Below are positions 1 through 7,000 of a stretch of 10,317 bases of DNA, in pieces. The translations under genes and the position numbers were made by a program. The notes below the pieces were generated by a model. The model saw only the letters and a list, made by a program, of their open reading frames with translations, was not told the DNA's origin and did not search any database. Position 1 is the stretch's first letter. Every line of letters begins with the position of its first letter. The stretch is from positions 538,182-548,498 of the forward strand of contig MU646540.1 in the NCBI GenBank assembly GCA_026770585.1, in the 5' to 3' direction. The stretch is from Baffinella frigidus (taxonomy: Eukaryota; Cryptophyceae; Cryptomonadales; Baffinellaceae).

Positions 1-185
1 GGGTTTGGGGTTTTGGGTGTGGGGTTTGAGATTTAGGGTTTGGAGTTTATTTAGGGTCCAGGGTCAAGGGGTTTAGGATTTAGGGTTTATTGTTTATTGT
101 TTAGGGTTTAGGGTTTATTGTTCAGGGTTCAGGGTTCAGGGTTCAGGGGTGAGGGTTAAGGGTTTAGGGTTTAGAGCGCAGGGTG
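1..185 (+). repeat. Degenerate interstitial telomere-like array
   Basis: Plus strand GGGTTTAGGGTTT units are mixed with GGTTTGGG, GGTTCAG and TTTATTG variants. The plant/alga/dinoflagellate-type heptamer TTTAGGG is recognisable in several runs (for example 103-113 and 158-171). It is within intron 6 of the kinase, so this is not a chromosome end. Confidence 0.85.
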
Positions 186-189
186 TAGG

Positions 190-716
190 GTGACACCTTC
201 TCGACCTCGAGACGCCCCTCCTCGGACGAGCCTCCCGGGAAAAACAGTCCATCTAAAGTACTCCTGGTACAAATCGAAGAGTTTTAAAAAATTGAAATCC
301 CATCGCACATGTAAAACTCTACATGCCGTTGAACAACCCTCAATGTACAATGGCTTCACACCCCACTGTTCAGAGTGTAGGGTGTAGGGTTCGACCTTCT
401 GCACCTCGAGGCGCTCCTCCTTGGGCGAGCCTCCCGGGAGAAACAGTCCATCTCAACTACTCCTGGTACAAAACGAAGAGTTTTGAAATTTTAAAATCCC
501 ATCGTACATGTAAAACTCTACATGCCATTGTACAACTCTAAATGTACAATGGCTTCACGCCCCACTGTTCAGAGTGTAGGGTGTAGGGTTCGACCTTCTC
601 CACCTCGAGGCGCCCCTCCTTGGATGAGCCTCCAGGGAGAAACAGTCCATCTAAACTACTCCTGGTACAAATCGAAGAGTTTTCAAATTTTAAATGCCAT
701 CGTACATGTAACCCCC
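190..716 (-). repeat. 199-bp tandem array carrying exon 6 donor-side copies
   Basis: There are three units, about 190-388, 389-587 and 588-716 (partial). Each holds the 3' end of exon 6 (SSKEERLEVEK-like codons) with donor GT at 196-195, 395-394 and 594-593 on the minus strand, plus about 150 bp of non-exon sequence. That sequence includes a direct/inverted motif CATGTAAAACTCTACATG and an AT-rich TTTAAAATT stretch. The first 30 bp next to the exon piece (tgtttctcccgggaggct, minus) replaces the true exon's upstream half, so the array arose from a rearranged boundary, not the intact exon. Confidence 0.85.
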
Positions 717-921
717 CCGATGTTCCGCGGCGCCCAGTCTATCAAGGCACATCAAATCGGCCGAGCCAGGGGCGGCGAAGAGCCCGGGCACCCAGAACGT
801 CAACTTGAGAATAGGCTGACAGTGAACCCGAATGAGGCGGAGTGGGGCGGAGCCAGACCTTCTCGACCGTTGGTTTCGGGTTTCGGGTTTCGAGTGCAGG
901 GTGTAGGGTGTCGGGTTCGAC
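637..921 (-). other. Intron 6, exon-proximal part
   Basis: Apart from the end of the 199-bp array it holds GC-rich filler, one more short donor echo (GTCGAGAAG|GTCTGG on the minus strand at about 868-857) and a TTTCGGG triple repeat at 870-890. No further exon was recognised. The 3' end of this intron is outside the window. Confidence 0.5.
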
Positions 922-1035
922 CTTCTCGACCTCGAGACGCTCCTCCTTGGACGAGCCTGCGGGGAGGGCCAGCCCGGCGATGTTGCGCGCGGCGCGCACG
1001 CGCGTGCTCACGACGTACTCCGCGAACTTCCCCGC
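922..1035 (-). CDS. Phosphagen kinase exon 6 (nucleotide-binding STRVR motif)
   Basis: The acceptor is TTTCTCGCGGCTCGCAG|GCG and the donor is GAGAAG|GTCGAA. The 38 codons read AGKFAEYVVSTRVRAARNI, AGLALPAGSSKEERLEVEK. The motif EYVVSTRVR is nearly invariant in arginine kinases and opens the catalytic domain, contacting ATP phosphates. The typical CGRS after it is AARN. SSKEERLEVEK equals the 'T..ER...E' helix. The next exon lies beyond the left edge. Confidence 0.94.
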
Positions 1036-4000
1036 CTGCGAGCCGCGAGAAACTGAATTATGAAACATAAGAAACTGAACCAACAAACGTATGAAACTGG
1101 ATTGACCCCACTCGCAGGAAACTGAATGAAAACCGGGGCGTTAATCTACAAATCCAGCTTCCTACATGTGCAGAGACGCGCGTGCTGACGACGCGCTCCG
1201 CGAACGTGCCCGCCTGTTCCCAGGGACGGGGGTTGCGCCATTTTCCTGTGTTTGTTCATCCAGTTTCCGATGTTTGTTAATTCAGGTTCCTGTGTGTGTT
1301 CATCCAGTTTCTTATGTGAAATCCAGCACGCGCGTGCTGACGACGTACTCCGCAAACGTGCCCGCCTGCTCCCAGGGGCGGGGATTTCATCCAGTTTCCT
1401 GCGAGGGGGGTTAATCCAGTTGCATACGTTTGTTGGTTCAGTTTCTTATGTTTCATCCAGTTTCCTATGTTTGCGGAGACGCGCGTGCTGACGACGTACT
1501 CCGCCACTGGCAAACTTGCCGGCCTGCTCGCCGCGGGGGGGGGGTGAATCCAGTTTCCTATGTTTGTTCATCCAGTGTCTCAAGTGTCTCATGTGTGTTA
1601 GAGCGTTTGCGGTAATTGTTGTCCGTTTTGAAAGTGCGATTTTCCGGTTTTCCGGTTTTCATTTGCTCCCCCCCCCGATTCATTTGTACCAGAGAAGTGT
1701 CCATTTAAAACATTCAACGACCTTTACAACATTTTAAAAAACCGTAAAACCGGAAAATCGCACTTTCAAAACGGACAACAATTACCGCAAACGCTCTAAT
1801 TCAGTTTCTTATGTTTAGTCCAGGTTCTTATGTTTGCAGGTTGTTATGTTTGCAGCGACTCGCCTTGGCCAGTGCACTCTCTGCTTCGTCCGGGGAAACC
1901 TGTTTTTCTTTCATTTGATGGCAACGAAAATTACTACACAAATGCTTTAATATTACTAATAAGAACGAATTGTGTCGTAATTTTCGTTGCCATCAAACGA
2001 AAGAAAAATAAGTTTCCCCGGATAAACTCCGTACGATGCGCGTCGACTAGTACACGTTCGCGGAGACTCGTGTCGACCAGCCTTGCCCAGTGCACTCTCT
2101 GCTTCGTTGGGACTCCGTACGATGGTGGCTCCCTTACATGGGTAGTGGCAGTTTCTGGACTTGGACTTCGACTTGTGATAACCCTGAACGAAGTCTAAGC
2201 TCGCCTCAATTCTTGCACCGTGCATTTTCGCTTTCGAATAAAGTCAATAAGAGTCAATGCGCCTCGACTAGTACACGTTCGCGGAGACTCGCGTCGACCA
2301 TTATACCCGCACGGGGTACAGTAAGTTCATCTCCACAAAAGTATTAATTAATTGCTTTTGGCGCAACGAAATTTACTACACAAATGCTCTACTATTACTT
2401 GTATAAGCAAATCGTGTAGTAATTTTCGCTGCCAGAAAGCAATTAATTAATACTTTTGTGGAGATGAAAGTAGCACAATGCGTAAGGCATGTGCGGCGCT
2501 GACGCTGCTTCTTTGGCAATAAATCACAATAAATCACCAATCTCTCTATACCAGCAGAAGCTCGCCGGCACTCCCCGAATCGCCAAAGGGGAGGGTTCTG
2601 CGGTGAAGGGGTCCCGGGGAGGGTCACGTGCGATTCTGCTTCGTTTGGGGTTTGGGGTTTGGGGTTTGAGGTTTTGGGGTTTGGGGTTTGGGGTTTGGGG
2701 TTTGGGGTTTGGGGTTTGGGGTTTAGGGTTTGGGGTTTGTTGTTCAGGGTTCAGGGTTCGGGGTTTAGGGTTCAGGGTTCAGGGTTCAGGGTTTAGGGTT
2801 TAGGGTTTCGGGTTCTGGGGAATACAGAATACAGGAAGGAAAGCATTTGACCCTCCAAGAGACTCCTATCGGGAACTCCGCAGGCTACCTCTAGTGGCTA
2901 TCCCTCAAGTGACCAGTAGGCTCATACACCCTACGGTAGGGCCCTAGGACCTGCCTAGGACAAGTTAGGGTGGATATTCACCCTATGGGCACTGAAGGGA
3001 TACGTCTTGAGCCGGTGAATTCACTGTAAAATCAGTGAATTCACACCCACCAGTGCAGACGTATAGCCACCAGCGCTGCCTCGCTCAGGTTGACAGACTA
3101 TTCTCAAGTTGACAGACTGTTCTCAAGTTGACAGACTGTTCTCAAGTTGACAGACTGCTCTCAAGTTGACATGCTGGGCCTGCGGTACAACTCCGTCAAC
3201 CTTTCCGCTCCAAAGCGCCCAACTGGTGAGCCCAAACAGGCTCCCCCGGTATAGCACGCAGGGTTATCGTGCGGCAACTTTTGATTGACCACCATCACGT
3301 CTAAAGTAGAGACTGGTGAGCCCAGGTAGGTTTGGACAGCGGTAGGACCTGCTCTTCGGTGAAGGAGATCTTGGACCAGTCGAGGTCCGAGGTGTGCTCC
3401 TGGGTCGCAGGGTCGAACTTGTGCCACCCCTGTTAGGCCACCACACGCTATGTTAGTCAGGGATTATTAGGGTAACGGACTGAAAACCGGGCCGTTAAGC
3501 CTACGGTATTGTCTACGGTAGGCCGTAGGGGGCTCGGGGGCTCCTACGAAAAATCATGTCCTAGGACCTGGCCCTACGGCCTACCGTGTGCTCCTGCGTC
3601 GCAGGGTCAAACTTGTGCCACCCCGGTTAGGGGTTGGGGGCTAGGGTTTAGGCCACCACACGCTGTGTTTGTCAGGAATGGACGAGCACACGACACGGGG
3701 GGAAACCGCCGTAAATGGAAACCGCCGAATATGGAGCACCACCAGCCCTCACGGTTTGCACAAATGGTCGAATTTGGCGGTACGTAATGCCCTTGGAGGC
3801 CGCCGGATTCCGGCGTCGGTTATTTTTAAAACCCCAAGAACAAGGTGTTTTGAGTTTTAAAACTGGTACGTAATTTTCCATTTGTGAAAACCGTTAGGGT
3901 TGGTGGCACGTTGATAGGGCCTGGAGTCCGCCGGGGGGGTACAATGGGGGAGGCCCGCGGTTGATTGATGGCACTAATGGGGGACAGATACGTCGCAGGG

Positions 4001-7000
4001 TCCAACGTGTACCACCCCTGCCCAAGAAAACGCACCTTCCACTCACAGGAAAGCGCCGTGCGGGGAGGGGAAGACTTTACACCATTCCCGATACACCCTC
4101 CACACCCCATACACCCTGAAGGTACCCAACCCCCTAGACCCGAGACCCTAGACCCTAGACCCCAGACCCTAGACCCTAGACCCTTCACCCTACACGATAC
4201 ACCCTACACCCTACCTCCGCGACACACCCGTCTAGAGTGGTACCTCGCTCATAAGACAACCCCCCCCCCTAGGACCCTACAGTAGTCCCCCCCTAGGACC
4301 CTACAGTAGGGACCATGCCTAGGGTCCTATGGTGGACCTAGGGGGGAGGGCTGTTTCTTATGAGCGCGGTACCCCTGTAGCTCTGTCTCAAGTCTATTTG
4401 GGCGCACCAATTTGGTGAGCCCGGGCTCCTTCGCACCCCAAAGTTGACAGATGTGTAAAGTTGATGGATGTGTACCGCACACCCAGCACGTCTGCTTGAT
4501 AATAGTCGGTCAACCTGAAAAAGGCAGAGCTGGAATTGACATTTTGGCAACCCCTTCCAAGAATCTGGCGTGGTTGTTGGTAGGTGGTTGGCAGACCTCG
4601 ACGATAGGGTAGATCATGTCCTTAAAGAGGGTGAAGCACTCCTCATCCCCCGCCGCTCAACCCTCAACCCCCAACCCTCAACCCTCAACCCCCAACCCTC
4701 AACCCTCAACCCTCAACCCCCAACCCGCCCGCCGTAAAGCCCACGCCGAGCACCCCCCGCAAGCAACCCAGCCCCACCAGCAAAGCCCCACAGCAAAGCA
4801 ATGCTTCGGGGCAGCGTCCTGACACACAGCACGGTCCAGGACACACCAGGTGTAGGGCGCTCCACCCAACACCAACCCCCTGATGCCGTTCGGTATCTTA
4901 CGGCATCAGGGGTTTGTTGGTGGCGGGTTGGCAGACCTGCTCGAGCAGGGGCCGGTGTCTTACGGTGTTAGGAATTCTTGGGGTTCTCTGTAAGCGTGGC
5001 TGATTCCTGGTAGAAGTGTGTGAACTGACCCAATGCCCAGGGGGTTCGGTTCCTGGTAGAAAGTGTGTGAACTGACCCAATACCCAGGGGGTTGTTGGTG
5101 GGTGGTTGGCAGACCTGGACGATAGGGTAGATGATGTCCTTGAAGAGGGTGAAGCACTCCTCATCCCCCGCGGTGAAGCCCACGCCGAGGTGCGGCCGCA
5201 GCACACCTACCAAGGGTGTGGGTCAGGCACGCCACAGCGGGCTACGAAGGGAGCGTCGGGCGAGCACATCCGACAACTACCGTACACATTCGAGAAGTAT
5301 GCATACCTGGGGGGTAGGCGCCACCGCGACCCGCGTGCGGGTTCTAAAAGAGTGTTTTAAGAAACCCGCGAACCCGCGTGCCCCGAACCCGCGTGGGGTG
5401 AGAGTTCATCGGACCGCCGAGGTGCAGCCGCAGCACACCTACCAAGGGTGTGGGTCAGGTTCCACACAGCGGGCTACGAAGGGATTGTCGGGAGCTGAGA
5501 GCCCGAGTGTCCGTTACCTTATCCGTAGAAACCCCTCTGTGTTTGCCTACTGTAGGGTCCTGCGTCTAATCGCTGAGGGGTTGTTCAAAATCCCTCGGAA
5601 GTCCCTTCGAAGAGGGTGGAGCACTCCTCCTCCCCCGCCGAGAAGCCCACCCACCAACCCTCACAGGCTGGGCAAATCGTCAAATTTGAGGTCACGTATT
5701 TCCCTTGGAAGCCGCCGGATTCCGGCGTCCGTGGAGCCATTTTGCCTTGAAAATCGAAAATCGAAAATCATGGATTTGCCCAGCCCGTGAGGGTTGGTGG
5801 AGGCCGAGGTGCGGCCGCAACACGCCTTTGAAGGGTCAGGCACTTGTTATCAATAAAGCAACTCTTTTCCCTTGATGAGCTTAACCTAACCACCGGAGCC
5901 ACGATTTCTTTGCGGCACACCTGCCAAGTTCGTCCGACCAACGTTTCAGCACACCTGAGGACTTGGTCCGACCACCTGAACCGCCTGCGCTACGATTGCT
6001 GTTGCGGGCTTCAAACGAGAGACACAAGTTTATTTGATACCCATCAAGTCACAAACTCTCAAGTGTCACGGCGGAATACAGCCGAGTTCATCCGCCCATC
6101 TTAACCACCTGCACCACGATTGCTTTGCGGTGGGTGGTCAAAAGGAAGTTGACTGATTCGTGGTGGGTGGTCAAACAGGAGTTAACTGATTTGTGGTGGG
6201 TGGTCAAAAGGGCTTTGACTGATTTATGATGGGTCAAAAGGGCGCTACCCGCCTGCGTGCCGTTGAACAGCGAGTAGTCTTGTGGTGGGTGGTCAAAAGG
6301 GAGTTGACTGGTTCGTGGTGGGTGGTCAAAAGGGAGTCACACGTCAAGTGCAATCTCTTCTCTGTGGGTGGTCAAAAGGGAGCCACACGTCAAGTGTAAT
6401 CTCTTCTCTGTGGGTGGTCAAAAGGGAGGCACACGTCAAGTTTAATCTCTTCTCTGTGGGTGGTCAAAAGGGAGCCACACGCCATTTTTAACCTCTTCTC
6501 TGTGGGTGGTCAAAAGGGCGGTGCGTTACCCGCCTGCATGGCGTTGGAGAGCGAGTAGCCCTTGCTCGACTTGACATCCTTGAGCTTCGCGAACAGCTCG
6601 GGCGTCATCACCTGGTGGGGGGGGGGTCGCTTTGATAGATTGTCAAGCACCACCGCTAACCACACAAGGCGGTCATTGGCCTTTTCTTAAATGTTGGTTT
6701 TGAGGTCGCGTCCACTATTTGTACGGGAATTGGTCACGTCCCCGGGGCAAATCACCCCCGGAGACGTGATAATTACTACACAACGCAGAGACGACCTTCT
6801 AAAAGAGTGTTTTAAGAAAAGGCGAATTGTGGCCGCGTGTGGACGCGCCAGGAGGCACGGTGAGACGAGGTGTGTGCCGAACGTCAGCAACGCGTCCGTC
6901 TACTCTCCTCGTCCGCGAAGAGCGCGGGGGGCATCGCCTGGCGCATCGGGTGGGTGTGTTGGTGAAGGTGCTGACACGCGAGATGTCCACGACGCCAGAT

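Larger units (their letters stand above)
1049..1468. repeat. Long inverted repeat in intron 5 (arms 1049-1131 and 1385-1468)
   Basis: The reverse complement of 1049-1131 matches 1385-1468 over about 83 bp with a handful of differences (shared core catacgtttgttggttcagt, followed by ttcttatgtttcat). The loop holds two exon 6 acceptor copies. The left arm touches the true exon 6 acceptor, so intron RNA could fold over it. Confidence 0.8.
1245..1570 (+). repeat. Minisatellite of about 20-22 nt (tttgttcatccagtttccta-like)
   Basis: Variants of 'tttgttcatccagtttcytatg' occur at 1252, 1274, 1292, 1388, 1411, 1430, 1450, 1463 and 1540-1580, filling intron 5 between exon 6 acceptor copies. The same motif is found inverted at 1050-1130 and again at 1800-1850. 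Confidence 0.7.

Noticed and set aside
1-185. True chromosome end
   Set aside because: The heptamers are degenerate and lie inside a gene that must continue leftward; similar tracts recur internally.
522-1070. 182-codon plus-strand open frame
   Set aside because: It is antisense to exon 6 and to the 199-bp array; the length comes from the repeat period and GC content.
2489-2803. Open frame with GFGVWGLGF repeats
   Set aside because: It is a translation of the TTTGGGG heptamer array, not a protein.
3086-3170. CRISPR-like array of 19-bp repeats
   Set aside because: The repeats are directly abutting with no unique spacers; it is an ordinary minisatellite in a eukaryotic intron.
5131-5790. 219-codon plus-strand open frame
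   Set aside because: It runs antisense over true exon 4, its copies and a MITE, and has no coherent protein signature.
5844-6104. 86-codon plus-strand open frame as a small gene
   Set aside because: No domain, no splice or codon support, and it lies within kinase intron 3 amid loose repeats.
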